From Teredinibacter haidensis (lineage in GTDB: Bacteria; Pseudomonadota; Gammaproteobacteria; Pseudomonadales; Cellvibrionaceae): 64,000 nucleotides of DNA. Each line of letters starts with the position of its first letter. The stretch's first letter is position 1. This document shows positions 16,476 through 25,793 of the stretch, in pieces. A program made the position numbers and the translations under genes. The notes below the pieces were generated by a model. The model did not search any database. It had not been told where the DNA came from and was given only the letters and a program-made list of their open reading frames with translations. Location: assembly GCF_014211975.1 (NCBI RefSeq), contig NZ_CP060084.1, positions 1,922,001 through 1,986,000 on the forward strand, in the 5' to 3' direction.

Positions 16476-18341
16476 TTAAATCCAGAGTTTCTGTACACGA
16501 CGACCGCCGTATATCAGGTTTACAATTGCTCGGGTGCCCATAATGGCGGTAAACATGGACGTCACAATACCTATAGCCAGAGTTACAGCGAAGCCTTTCA
16601 CGGAGCCCGAACCAATCGCATAAAGAATAATAGCGACGATAAAGGTGGTGATATTGGCATCCAGAATGGTTTCAAAGGCACGGTCAAAACCGGCCTTAAT
16701 GGCTGTTTGTGGCGGTACGCCATTTTCCAGTTCCTCCCGAATACGAGAGAAAATTAACACATTGGCATCCACCGCCATACCCACTGTTAGTACAATACCA
16801 GCAATGCCCGGCATGGTCAGAGTGGCGCCGAAAATGGACATAACAGCAATTAGCAATACCAGGTTAAAGGCCAGAGCAATATTGGCCGCGAAGCCAAAAG
16901 CCCGGTAGTACACCAACATAAAGAGCAACACCAACGCCAAGCCAATTTGTACAGATTTAACACCCTGAGATATATTTTCAGCGCCTAAAGATGGACCAAT
17001 GGTTCGTTCTTCGACAAACCCCATGGGGGCGGCAAGCGCACCGGCTCTCAACAACAGCGCCAGCTCAGATGCTGCCTGGGGGTTTTCCAGCCCAGTAATG
17101 CGGAAGCTTTTACCCAGCGCGCTTTGGATCGTTGCCAGACTGATAATGCTGGACTCGGGAGTTTGCGTATAGGTAATTTTCTCTTCACCGTTTTCGTCAA
17201 TACTACGCTTGGTTTCAGTTTTGTATTCGATAAAGAGCACTGCCATCCGACGCTTGATATTTTCGCGAGTACCGCGGTGCATCAAGGTTCCACCCTGGCT
17301 ATCGAGGGTGATACTCACCTGCGGCAGGCTCGTATCTGGATCGTAGCCAACTTGAGCATTGGATACGTTCTGTCCAGTCACAATCGGGCGCTTCTCAATC
17401 GTCGCATCGCCGTACAAACGCTGCTGTCGATCATCCCTCATAGGATAACTTTCACGTTGGGAAGCCAACGTAGCGGCATCGGCTTCCAAACGGAACTCCA
17501 GGTTCGCCGTTTTGCCAATTACCGCCTTGGCGCGAGCAGTATCCTGAATCCCCGGTAGCTCCACTACAATCCGATTGCGCCCCTGACGCTGGACCATTGG
17601 CTCAGCCACACCAATTTCGTTCACACGATTGCGTAGCGTGGTTAAGTTTTGTGTAACAGCATAATCCTCTTTCTCGCGGATATAGGTGTCACTCAAACTG
17701 GCACGAATCAGGTATTTGCCACCCTCATCTACTTTTTCGTACTGGAGCTCGCTCAGATCGGCTCGCAGCATGGAGGTTAATGCTACGCGCTGCTCATCTG
17801 AAGCCGCTTCAATGGTAACAAGGTTATCCCGTACGCGAACATCCACACCGCGCATGCGCTCTTTGCGGATATGCTTGTTAATGTAGGACTCGATGCTCTC
17901 CATCTCTTCGGCCAGCACCTTCGGCGTATCCACCTCCAGCAAGAAGTGAACACCGCCTGCCAAGTCCAGGCCCAGCTTCATCGGTCCGGCACCTATGTTC
18001 AGTAGCCACTCGGGAGTGGTTGGCGCGAGGTTAACGGCAACGACAAAATCATTACCTAACGACGCCTGAACTTTTCGCTGAGCGGTTAACTGATCGTCCT
18101 GCTGGCGCAGTCGGATCAGGCCGTTGCTCTTATCGAACTCCACACCAAAGTAATCAATACCCTGCTCTGTTAAAACGGCCTCCGCTTTTTGTAGATCACC
18201 CTCGGTGATTTCCAATGCCGCGGAAGAGCCAGAAATTTGAATGGCTGGATCGGGTGCGTAAATATTAGGCAATGCGTAGAAAAAACCTACGACAACAACG
18301 ACCAGAATGAGTAAATTCTTCCAGATGGGATAACGATTCAT
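16476..18341 (-). CDS. secD: Protein translocase subunit SecD
   Basis: Partner of SecF. The 621-residue protein begins with one membrane segment, followed by LGLDLAGGVHFLLEVD, a large periplasmic P1 domain, and a C-terminal five-helix bundle containing GMAVDANVLIFSRIREEL and FDRAFETILDANITTF, which include the conserved charged residues for proton flow. Normal length. Its usual upstream neighbour yajC is missing here. Confidence 0.97.
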   Translation of the reverse strand: MNRYPIWKNLLILVVVVVGFFYALPNIYAPDPAIQISGSSAALEITEGDLQKAEAVLTEQGIDYFGVEFDKSNGLIRLRQQDDQLTAQRKVQASLGNDFVVAVNLAPTTPEWLLNIGAGPMKLGLDLAGGVHFLLEVDTPKVLAEEMESIESYINKHIRKERMRGVDVRVRDNLVTIEAASDEQRVALTSMLRADLSELQYEKVDEGGKYLIRASLSDTYIREKEDYAVTQNLTTLRNRVNEIGVAEPMVQRQGRNRIVVELPGIQDTARAKAVIGKTANLEFRLEADAATLASQRESYPMRDDRQQRLYGDATIEKRPIVTGQNVSNAQVGYDPDTSLPQVSITLDSQGGTLMHRGTRENIKRRMAVLFIEYKTETKRSIDENGEEKITYTQTPESSIISLATIQSALGKSFRITGLENPQAASELALLLRAGALAAPMGFVEERTIGPSLGAENISQGVKSVQIGLALVLLFMLVYYRAFGFAANIALAFNLVLLIAVMSIFGATLTMPGIAGIVLTVGMAVDANVLIFSRIREELENGVPPQTAIKAGFDRAFETILDANITTFIVAIILYAIGSGSVKGFAVTLAIGIVTSMFTAIMGTRAIVNLIYGGRRVQKLWI

Positions 18342-18390
18342 GATGTGGTCCAGGAAACAGAACGTTTTTGTTGTAATTTAAAGGCGGCGA

Positions 18391-18396
18391 ATTATA
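18391..18396 (-). promoter_or_regulatory. Candidate -10 element for secDF
   Basis: Consensus TATAAT reading toward secD, about 50 bp upstream of its start, within the 221-bp tgt-secD gap. No good -35 is seen. Confidence 0.35.
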
Positions 18397-18562
18397 CCCG
18401 GAATCGCGCCAGCTTACCCGTAAATGGGCACACTAAGATCAAGTTTCAAGGGAAAGGGATTTCACCAGGGCATATTTTGTATGAGTTGGGGCACGAATTA
18501 AGGAACCCAATCCGCACCTCATTGATCGTTTTTCGTTGAGTTTCGGTGCGTACAACGCCAGC

Positions 18563-19690
18563 CTACAACCTAAAACGCACCTTATCCTGTCGATCATAAA
18601 ATTCAGCCACGTAGTCTTCCAAACAGCCATTAGCAATCGCATCCCGCAACTCCCGCATAACGGTTTGATAATGACGCAAATTGTGAATGGTATTGAGCTG
18701 AGCTCCCAGAATTTCCCCACACTTATCCAAATGATGCAGGTAAGCACGGCTGAAGTTCTGACACGTATGGCAATCGCAACGGGTATCCAACGGGCCCGTA
18801 TCATAACGATGCTTGGCATTGCGAATTTTAACTACACCTGTACGGGTAAACAGGTGACCATTGCGGGCATTGCGAGTAGGCATAACGCAGTCGAACATAT
18901 CGATACCACTGCATACCGCTTCGACAATATCTTCCGGCTTACCTACGCCCATCAGATAGCGTGGCCGATCTGCAGGCATTTTGTCTGAAAGGTGGTTGAG
19001 GATACGAATCATATCGGCCTTGGGTTCACCCACCGAAAGCCCACCAATGGCGTAACCGTCAAAATCAATATCTTTCAAACCATTCAGAGATTCTGTTCGC
19101 AGGCCTTCGTACATGCCGCCCTGAATAATTCCAAATAACGCCGAGGGGTTACCCTCATGGGCATCTTTACTGCGCTTGGCCCAGCGTAGGGACAGCTCCA
19201 TGGAATCGCGAGCTTCTTTTTCTGTGGCTGGGTATGGTGTGCACTCATCGAAAATCATCACAATATCTGAACCCAGGTCACGCTGAGCCTGAATGGCTTT
19301 CTCCGGATCCAAAAATACTTCGCTGCCATCAATCGGTGAACGGAACTTAACACCCGCTTCCGTAATTTTGCGAATATCACCGAGGCTGAACACCTGAAAA
19401 CCACCGGAATCAGTGAGAATCGGCCCATCCCACTGCATAAAATCATGCAGATCTCCGTGAGCCTTAACGACTTCAGTACCGGGGCGAAGCATCAAGTGAA
19501 AGGTGTTACCCAGAATAATCTGCGCACCAATTTCTTTTATCTCCCGCGGCATCATGCCTTTTACCGTTCCGTAGGTTCCCACCGGCATAAAAGCCGGCGT
19601 TTCGACCACGCCTCTGGGGAACTTCAGTCGCCCGCGACGAGCCACACCGTCGGTGGTATCCAGTTCAAATTTCATAAAAGAGTCAGTCAT
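18563..19690 (-). CDS. tgt: Queuine tRNA-ribosyltransferase (tRNA-guanine transglycosylase)
   Basis: Exchanges G34 for preQ1 in tRNAs with GUN anticodons. Motifs: ILTDSGGFQVFSLGD with a catalytic Asp, IGGLSVGEP, VMPTRNARNGHLFT, and the zinc site CDCHTCQNFSRAYLHHL. The start at 19690 is used; an in-frame ATG five codons on (19675, MKFELDTTDG) matches the E. coli start and is possible. The gene is 24 bp after queA, which makes the following step in queuosine synthesis. Confidence 0.96.
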   Translation of the reverse strand: MTDSFMKFELDTTDGVARRGRLKFPRGVVETPAFMPVGTYGTVKGMMPREIKEIGAQIILGNTFHLMLRPGTEVVKAHGDLHDFMQWDGPILTDSGGFQVFSLGDIRKITEAGVKFRSPIDGSEVFLDPEKAIQAQRDLGSDIVMIFDECTPYPATEKEARDSMELSLRWAKRSKDAHEGNPSALFGIIQGGMYEGLRTESLNGLKDIDFDGYAIGGLSVGEPKADMIRILNHLSDKMPADRPRYLMGVGKPEDIVEAVCSGIDMFDCVMPTRNARNGHLFTRTGVVKIRNAKHRYDTGPLDTRCDCHTCQNFSRAYLHHLDKCGEILGAQLNTIHNLRHYQTVMRELRDAIANGCLEDYVAEFYDRQDKVRFRL

Positions 19691-19714
19691 GGGAAGCTCG
19701 GCCTTGGGAGTTGA

Positions 19715-20770
19715 TCAACCGCCGACAGTTTCGTCGACAGCCGAAGGATTGTGAGTAATAAACATAGCATCGCCATAGCTGAAAAAGCGGTACTGTTCCG
19801 CTACCGCCTGCTGGTAGGCCTTCATCGTATTGCGATACCCAACAAAAGCCGAAACTAGCATCAACAGCGTCGATTCCGGCAAATGGAAATTGGTAACCAA
19901 CGCATCGATCACCCGAAACCGATAACCAGGGTAAATAAAAATATTGGTATCGCCCTGAAAGGGCTGGATTTCGCCGGAGGCCGCAGCCGTTTCAAGGCAG
20001 CGTACGCTGGTGGTTCCAACGGCAATCACCCGCTTACCCGCCGCTTTGGTTTGTTTTACCTGCTCGCAGACCTCGCTTGAAAGCGCCATCACCTCCGAAT
20101 GCATTTCGTGCTGAAAAATATCGTCTACCCGCACGGGTTGAAACGTACCCGCGCCCACATGCAGCGTCACAAAGGCTATCTGTACGCCCTTATCTTTCAA
20201 CTGCTCAAATAATTCATCATCAAAATGCAACCCAGCGGTGGGCGCGGCGACGGCACCTTTATGCTTACCGTATACCGTCTGGTAGCGCTCTTTATCCGTT
20301 TCTTCATCCGGGCGATCGATATAGGGGGGCAAAGGCATATGACCGAGGCGCTCCAGCACCTCTAGAACTGGCTGCTCTGAGGGAAAAAGCAACTCAAACA
20401 AAGCACCTTGACGACCGGCCACCGTCAACTCCGTTTCGTCTTCCAGTACAATCGTGCTACCCGCCCTAGGTGATTTACTTGCGCGAACATGGGCGAGTAT
20501 ACGATCGTCACCTGTCACCCGCTCAACCAAAATCTCCAGCTTGCCGCCACTGGCTTTTCGACCGAAAAGCCGTGCGGGAATCACTCGAGTATCGTTAAAC
20601 ACCATCAAGTCACCCGCTTCCACCTGCTGCAGAAGATCAGTGAAGGCCTTATGGCTTATGGCCCCACTAGCGCCTGCAAGCACCATCAAGCGACTACCAC
20701 GCCTTTCCTGCGCAGGCTGGCGTGCAATTAATGTATCGGGAAGCTCGTAATGAAAATCTTGGCGTTGCAT
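19715..20770 (-). CDS. queA: S-adenosylmethionine:tRNA ribosyltransferase-isomerase QueA
   Basis: Converts preQ1 in tRNA to epoxyqueuosine. The 351-residue protein begins with DFHYELPDTLIARQPAQ, and contains NDTRVIPARLFG, AAPTAGLHFDDELF and THLVGAGTF-like LHVGAGTFQPVR, all characteristic. It heads the queA-tgt pair. The tRNA-Leu gene lies just upstream on the other strand, an arrangement I also recall from Pseudomonas. Confidence 0.96.
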   Translation of the reverse strand: MQRQDFHYELPDTLIARQPAQERRGSRLMVLAGASGAISHKAFTDLLQQVEAGDLMVFNDTRVIPARLFGRKASGGKLEILVERVTGDDRILAHVRASKSPRAGSTIVLEDETELTVAGRQGALFELLFPSEQPVLEVLERLGHMPLPPYIDRPDEETDKERYQTVYGKHKGAVAAPTAGLHFDDELFEQLKDKGVQIAFVTLHVGAGTFQPVRVDDIFQHEMHSEVMALSSEVCEQVKQTKAAGKRVIAVGTTSVRCLETAAASGEIQPFQGDTNIFIYPGYRFRVIDALVTNFHLPESTLLMLVSAFVGYRNTMKAYQQAVAEQYRFFSYGDAMFITHNPSAVDETVGG

Positions 20771-20860
20771 GGGGTACCGGTCAATATTCGTTAATTACAG
20801 CGGGCGGCAAGATTAATGGAAATTCTCGGGTTTTTCCATGCCTGCTCTTGATAGAAAGAG

Positions 20861-20888
20861 TTGACCCCGCAAAAAGCGCTGTTATAAT
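20861..20888 (+). promoter_or_regulatory. Promoter of tRNA-Leu
   Basis: TTGACC (20861-20866) and TATAAT (20883-20888) separated by 16 bp, about 35 bp before the tRNA. A GC-rich CGCGCC follows the -10, as in stringently controlled stable-RNA promoters. Confidence 0.75.
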
Positions 20889-20923
20889 CTCGCGCCTCTG
20901 CTGTGAGAGTAGACGGAATTTAT

Positions 20924-21010
20924 GCCAGAGTGGTGAAATTGGTATACACAGGGGATTCAAAATCCCCCGCCCTTAAAAGCGTGCCGGTTCGAGTCCGGCC
21001 TCTGGTACCA
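20924..21010 (+). tRNA. tRNA-Leu (anticodon CAA)
   Basis: 87-nt class II tRNA. Acceptor strands GCCAGAG and CTCTGGT pair, with a G-U pair at the end. The anticodon stem GGGGA/TCCCC holds the loop TTCAAAA, so the anticodon is CAA and it reads UUG. A variable arm of leucine type and the T-loop GTTCGAGTC follow. The CCA end is encoded. The tRNA gene is divergent from queA. Confidence 0.96.
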
Positions 21011-21058
21011 CATACGAAAAAGCCCCGCCCTTTCGGGTGGGGCTTTTTCGTATGTGGT
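21011..21058 (+). terminator. Terminator after tRNA-Leu
   Basis: Long hairpin: CATACGAAAAAGCCCC ... GGGGCTTTTTCGTATG with a short TTTC loop. The pairing continues outward into the encoded ACCA end of the tRNA (21007-21010 with 21055-21058). Confidence 0.85.
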
Positions 21059-21171
21059 GTTTAGGCTCCGCTAGAACGGCATCCCGGTTCAACTAATCAC
21101 ACCGCAATTAGAACAAGCCCCGCCTCGACGAAGCTAGAAAGGGAAAAAGCCCATTGGCTTTTATACTTTAA

Positions 21172-21188
21172 TCCAGCCTCTGGCACCA
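21172..21188 (+). repeat. Decayed second copy of the tRNA-Leu 3' end
   Basis: TCCAGCCTCTGGCACCA matches the tRNA 3' end at 20994-21010 at 15 of 17 positions, including CCA. The 160 bp between also repeat AAGCCCCGCC. This could be an old attachment site left by an integrated element or a remnant of a tRNA duplication. Confidence 0.5.
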
Positions 21189-21207
21189 TATTTGAAGCCT
21201 ATATCCC

Positions 21208-22605
21208 TTAACTTCTATTGACTCGATTTAATCCATTTAACGCCGCGACGCGATAGGCTTCTGCCATGGTTGGGTAGTTAAAGGTGCTATTGGCAAAATA
21301 ATCGACATTATTGGCCTTGCCGGGTTGATCCATTATTGCCTGACCAATATGTACTATTTCCGATGCTTCGGCACCAAAACAATGAATACCTAGTATTTCG
21401 TGCGTATCAATGTGGAAAAGAATTTTTAGCATTCCCACGTCTTCACCACTTATTTGGCCCCTAGCGGTATCTTTAAAAAATGCACGGCCAACTTCATATG
21501 GAACTTTTGCGGCAGTTAGCTCAATTTCGGTTTTACCCACTGAACTAATTTCTGGAAGGGTATAAATGCCGGTCGGCGCATCTTCGACAAAACGGACTTC
21601 ACGGCCAAGCACCGCATCAACAACTGAACGACCTTGATCATACGAGGCACTGGCTAGGCTGGGCCAGCCAATAACATCACCCGCCGCGTAAATATGTTCA
21701 ATTTTGGTGCGATATTGCTTATCGACATCAATCTGACCACGGTGGTTAGCTTCCAGACCAATAGCGTCCAGCCCCAAACTATCGGTATTACCGCTTCGAC
21801 CATTACACCAGAGCAAGGCATCGGCTCGAATACGCTTGCCAGATTTGAGGTTGAGTGTCACTCCAAGCTGAGAGCAGTCGATAGACTCGTGGATTTCATT
21901 GTGGCGAACCATGACGCCGTTATTGCGCAGGTGGTAGCTGAGTGCATCGCTGATTTCATCATCGAGGAAGGATAATAAGCGCTCGCGCCCATTAATCAAA
22001 TCGACCTTTAATCCCAAACCGGAAAAGATTGATGCGTATTCGCAGCCAATAACACCAGCACCATAGATAATTAATGTGCGTGGTGTATATTGCATGTCCA
22101 AAATCGAATCACTGTCGTAGATACGCGGATGTGAAAAATCGATATTGTCTGGATGATAGGGGCGAGAGCCGGTCGCTATCAAAATATTTTTTGCCACTAT
22201 CGTATCGCGCGCGCCCTGCTCGTCACTCACCTCAACTTCATGCTCGGCAACAAATTTTGCTGTACCCGCATGGACTTGAATTCGGTTACGACTAAAAAAT
22301 TCGGTGTGTAAACGTACTTGCTTTGGGATCACTTCCGAAGCTGCCGCGAGAATGCGCGGGTACGTGAGGGGCTGATTGTCAGCTATATGCCGAAATAAGG
22401 GGTGAGATTTGTAACGAATGGCTTGTTTAACAGCATTGCGCAACGCTTTTGAGGGAATCGTACCTCTGTGGGTACAATTCCCTCCGAGCAAAGATTGCGC
22501 TTCGACAACACCAACCTTTAGATTATTTTTTGCTGCGGCCATCGCCGCAGATTCACCGGCAGGGCCGGCTCCTATCACTAACAGGTCATATTCGTAATCG
22601 GCCAT
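21208..22605 (-). CDS. sthA: Soluble pyridine nucleotide transhydrogenase (Si-specific)
   Basis: FAD enzyme that passes hydride between NADPH and NAD. The 465-residue protein has an N-terminal FAD motif GAGPAGESAAM, then GGNCTHRGTIPSKALRN, in which only one of the two redox cysteines of related disulfide reductases is kept; that marks SthA rather than dihydrolipoamide dehydrogenase. A second nucleotide motif GAGVIGCEYASIF lies near 180, and the dimerisation domain is C-terminal. It is 25 bp downstream of nqrM, so it is probably transcribed with the nqr genes. Confidence 0.94.
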   Translation of the reverse strand: MADYEYDLLVIGAGPAGESAAMAAAKNNLKVGVVEAQSLLGGNCTHRGTIPSKALRNAVKQAIRYKSHPLFRHIADNQPLTYPRILAAASEVIPKQVRLHTEFFSRNRIQVHAGTAKFVAEHEVEVSDEQGARDTIVAKNILIATGSRPYHPDNIDFSHPRIYDSDSILDMQYTPRTLIIYGAGVIGCEYASIFSGLGLKVDLINGRERLLSFLDDEISDALSYHLRNNGVMVRHNEIHESIDCSQLGVTLNLKSGKRIRADALLWCNGRSGNTDSLGLDAIGLEANHRGQIDVDKQYRTKIEHIYAAGDVIGWPSLASASYDQGRSVVDAVLGREVRFVEDAPTGIYTLPEISSVGKTEIELTAAKVPYEVGRAFFKDTARGQISGEDVGMLKILFHIDTHEILGIHCFGAEASEIVHIGQAIMDQPGKANNVDYFANSTFNYPTMAEAYRVAALNGLNRVNRS

Positions 22606-22630
22606 GTCGGCTGTTATTCCCCTTTAATAA

Positions 22631-22885
22631 TTATTGTTTTTTCGTTTGCGTCGCGTCGTAGGCGAGGTCTTCCTTTATCGTTTCGCTTTCTTCTTTTTCT
22701 CGGCGCTCCTGCTCTTCATCACATTTCTGTGGATCACCACCGCAAATTTCGCATTCGCCATCAATCCCGACAGCCGATAAACCACCGCAGGAACCTTTGA
22801 TAGGCTTATTACTGAAAATAACACCCACTGCCATCCCGGTGACAACCAACACTAACACTAAAAACGACAATACATAAACAATCAT
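22631..22885 (-). CDS. nqrM: NqrM, Na+-NQR maturation protein
   Basis: Small membrane protein needed to insert the Fe centre between NqrD and NqrE. One N-terminal membrane helix (about residues 4-24) is followed by the cysteine cluster SCGGLSAVGIDGECEICGGD (C33, C45, C48) plus C55, as in the DUF539/NqrM family, and a charged tail. It overlaps apbE by 4 bp in the nqr operon. Confidence 0.93.
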   Translation of the reverse strand: MIVYVLSFLVLVLVVTGMAVGVIFSNKPIKGSCGGLSAVGIDGECEICGGDPQKCDEEQERREKEESETIKEDLAYDATQTKKQ

Positions 22886-23940
22886 AATTTAACTCGATAC
22901 TGATCAAACTCAGGCGATGCTTTTGTTACAAAGCTGTCTTTGTGTCGAATAATAAAATAAGCGGCGAACTTATGATCAACCGCCAGTTGATACCCAGCTT
23001 CCGGCCCCAAGACATTGATAGCCGTAGCAAGGGCATCGGCTTCCGCTGCTGTTTTAGCAATTACCGTCACGGATGCCAGACTGTGGGTAATCGGATAGCC
23101 CGTTTTGGGGTCTATGGTATGGGAGAACCGGCGACCATCCACCTCAAAATAATTACGGTAATCCCCAGAGGTCGCTATCCCCCCTTTGGGAACCGATATC
23201 GCCTGCGCAACACCTGTTTGAGCCAATGAGGGCTGCTCTACACCAATCCGCCAACCAACGCCTTTTGGGCTCTCACCTGCTAGAGCGATCTCTCCACCAA
23301 CTTCCACCATGTAATCAACAATGCCATAACCTTCAAGCAGCTCTGCGATAACATCGGCACCATATCCTTTGGCAATCGCCGACAAATCAATTGCGACGTC
23401 AACGGTTTTGCTTACCTGTAGCCTTTCGGCGTCCAGCTGAATATTTTTGTAGCCAACTCGAGCTTTGGCCTGTGCCAGTAGGTTTTCATCCGGTTGTTTG
23501 TCTTCCCTTGCTTCAGGACCAAAACCCCAGAGGTTAACCAAAGGGCCCACAGTGATATCAAAAGCGGCTCCGGAAAGCGCGCTGATCTCCCGGCTTAACT
23601 GTAAGATATTGAACAGCGGCTGAGAGACAACCGTTGGCTGATTAACCGACACTTGATTCAGTAATGATAATTCCGAATCGGCAATGTAGGTCGACATAAC
23701 TTGGTTGATGTCTTCCAACACTTTATCGACTTCAATTTGCAGTGTATTTTCGCCCACCGCTACGCCGGGCTTTACCACCGCTGTAATGTGATAAGTGGTG
23801 CCCATAGTACGCCCTTCCAGGCGATAAACCCGGTCCTGCTCAGGAGCACACGCCACCACCAGAAAAAAACAAAGCGAGACCAGGTAAACCGGGCTCGCTT
23901 TGCTAGTGGCTTTAATTAAGACACGCATAGTTGAGAACAT
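22882..23940 (-). CDS. apbE: FAD:protein FMN transferase ApbE (lipoprotein)
   Basis: Attaches FMN covalently to threonines of NqrB and NqrC. A signal peptide ends in a lipobox (VVAC, about residue 31), predicting a periplasm-facing lipoprotein. ApbE motifs include GRTMGTTYHI, AFDITVGPLVNLWGFGP, and SHTIDPKTGYPI. The 352-residue length is normal. It shares one base with the nqrF stop (TAATG). Confidence 0.95.
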   Translation of the reverse strand: MFSTMRVLIKATSKASPVYLVSLCFFLVVACAPEQDRVYRLEGRTMGTTYHITAVVKPGVAVGENTLQIEVDKVLEDINQVMSTYIADSELSLLNQVSVNQPTVVSQPLFNILQLSREISALSGAAFDITVGPLVNLWGFGPEAREDKQPDENLLAQAKARVGYKNIQLDAERLQVSKTVDVAIDLSAIAKGYGADVIAELLEGYGIVDYMVEVGGEIALAGESPKGVGWRIGVEQPSLAQTGVAQAISVPKGGIATSGDYRNYFEVDGRRFSHTIDPKTGYPITHSLASVTVIAKTAAEADALATAINVLGPEAGYQLAVDHKFAAYFIIRHKDSFVTKASPEFDQYRVKL

Positions 23941-25163
23941 TAACCACCGAAATCGTCGAGCATAATATTTTCATCTTCAACACCAAGATCTTTCAACATC
24001 TTGATAACCGCAGAGTTCATCATGGGAGGCCCACACATATAGAACTCGCAATCCTCTGGCGCGGGATGCTCTTTTAGATAATTTTCTAACAAGACATTGT
24101 GAATAAACCCTGTCATACCCGTCCAGTTATCTTCTGGCTGAGGATCAGATAGAGCAATGTGCCAAGTAAAGTTTTCGTTCTCGGCTGCCAGCTCATCGTA
24201 CTCGTCTTGGTAAAACATTTCGCGCATTGAGCGCGCACCATACCAAAAAGACATTTTACGACTGGTATTAACCCTACGCAGCTGATCAAAGATGTGGGAA
24301 CGCATTGGCGCCATGCCTGCACCACCACCAATAAATACCATCTCAGCATCGGTATCTTTAGCGAAAAACTCACCAAAAGGGCCATACACAGAAATCTTGT
24401 CGCCGGGTTTTAGGTCGAAAACGTAGGAGGACATAATACCAGGCGGTATACCCTGTGAGCCGGGAGGTGGCGTAGCAATACGAATATTGAACTTCACAAC
24501 ACCCTTCTCTTCCGGGTAATTTGCCATCGAATAGGCTCGAACGGTTGTATCCGTTACTTTCGACTCAAACTTAAACAGCCCAAACTTCTCCCAGTCACCG
24601 CGGTATTCTTCTTCAATATCGAAATCAGAATACTTTACATGGTGCGGAGGACACTCCAGTTGAACGTAACCGCCCGCACGGAAATCTACACTTTCCCCTT
24701 CCGGCAATTTTAAGGTTAACTCTTTAATAAAAGTTGCAACGTTAGGGTTGGATTCAACAGTGCATTCCCACTGCTTCACGCCAAACACTTCTTCGTCCAC
24801 TTCTACCTTCATGTTTTCTTTAACCGCCACCTGGCAGCTCAGGCGCCAGCCCTCACGCTCCTGATGTTTGGTAAAGTGCGACTTTTCTGTTGGTAGCATA
24901 GAGCCACCGCCTTCAGTCACCTTACACGTACACTGGGCACAGGTACCACCACCACCACAGGCAGAGGCAAGAAACAGATTGTTGGCTGCCAGCGTCTGTA
25001 GCAATTTGCCGCCAGCAGGAACCGTAATGGTTTTCTCACCATTAATTTCGATTGTTACGTCACCAGAATTCACCAGCTTAGAACGAGCGCCGAGGATAAT
25101 TGCCACGAGCGCCAGCACGATTACGGTGAACATGATCACGCCAAGGATGATTTCTATACTCAT
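23940..25163 (-). CDS. nqrF: Na+-translocating NADH:quinone reductase subunit F
   Basis: NADH-oxidising entry subunit. One N-terminal membrane helix; a ferredoxin domain with [2Fe-2S] ligands C69, C75, C78 and C110; an FAD domain with RAYSMANYPEE; and a C-terminal NADH domain with FIGGGAGMAPMRSHIFDQL. Length 407 residues is exact for the family. Last structural gene of the six-gene Nqr set. Confidence 0.97.
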   Translation of the reverse strand: MSIEIILGVIMFTVIVLALVAIILGARSKLVNSGDVTIEINGEKTITVPAGGKLLQTLAANNLFLASACGGGGTCAQCTCKVTEGGGSMLPTEKSHFTKHQEREGWRLSCQVAVKENMKVEVDEEVFGVKQWECTVESNPNVATFIKELTLKLPEGESVDFRAGGYVQLECPPHHVKYSDFDIEEEYRGDWEKFGLFKFESKVTDTTVRAYSMANYPEEKGVVKFNIRIATPPPGSQGIPPGIMSSYVFDLKPGDKISVYGPFGEFFAKDTDAEMVFIGGGAGMAPMRSHIFDQLRRVNTSRKMSFWYGARSMREMFYQDEYDELAAENENFTWHIALSDPQPEDNWTGMTGFIHNVLLENYLKEHPAPEDCEFYMCGPPMMNSAVIKMLKDLGVEDENIMLDDFGG

Positions 25164-25184
25164 GTTCTTAAGTTTCCTCGCTGG

Positions 25185-25793
25185 TTACAGTGAAATGCCG
25201 CCGAAAGACATAAAGCCCAGAGACATCAGGCCAACCACAATAAAGGTAATGCCCAGGCCTTCCAGCCCTTTGGGTACATCGCTGTACTTCATCTTTTCGC
25301 GAATACCTGCCAAAGCGGTAATCGCTAATGCCCAACCCACACCGGAGCCAGCGCCGAAGACAACACTCTCACTAAAGCTATAGTCGCGCTCGACCATAAA
25401 CAGCGAACCCCCCAGAATGGCGCAGTTAACCGTAATGAGTGGCAAGAATACGCCCAGAGCGTTGTAGAGAGCCGGTACATACTTGTCCAGAAACATTTCC
25501 AGAATTTGTACGAGAGCAGCAATAACACCGATATAGGTGATCAGGCCGAGGAAGCTCAAATCCACGTCTGGCAAACCGGCCCAGGCCAGTGCACCGTCGG
25601 CAAGAAAGTAGGTGTACAACAGATTGTTAACGGGAACAGTAATGACCTGCACCACGATAACGGCAACACCCAACCCGAATGACGATTCCACTTTTTTGGA
25701 AACCGCTAGAAAAGTACACATCCCCAGGAAGAATGCGAGCGCCATATTTTCAATGAAAATAGAACGAACAAATAACGAAATCAGCTCTTCCAT
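25185..25793 (-). CDS. nqrE: Na+-translocating NADH:quinone reductase subunit E
   Basis: Six-helix membrane subunit that with NqrD binds an Fe centre at the middle of the membrane. Begins with LFVRSIFIENMALAFFLGMC including the conserved Cys, and a second half LPLITVNCAILGG supplies the other. 202 residues. It overlaps nqrD by one base. Confidence 0.97.
   Translation of the reverse strand: MEELISLFVRSIFIENMALAFFLGMCTFLAVSKKVESSFGLGVAVIVVQVITVPVNNLLYTYFLADGALAWAGLPDVDLSFLGLITYIGVIAALVQILEMFLDKYVPALYNALGVFLPLITVNCAILGGSLFMVERDYSFSESVVFGAGSGVGWALAITALAGIREKMKYSDVPKGLEGLGITFIVVGLMSLGFMSFGGISL

Noticed and set aside
18345..18539. 64-codon plus-strand frame considered as a yajC remnant
   Set aside because: Wrong strand and no hydrophobic helix; nothing like YajC on the minus strand either.
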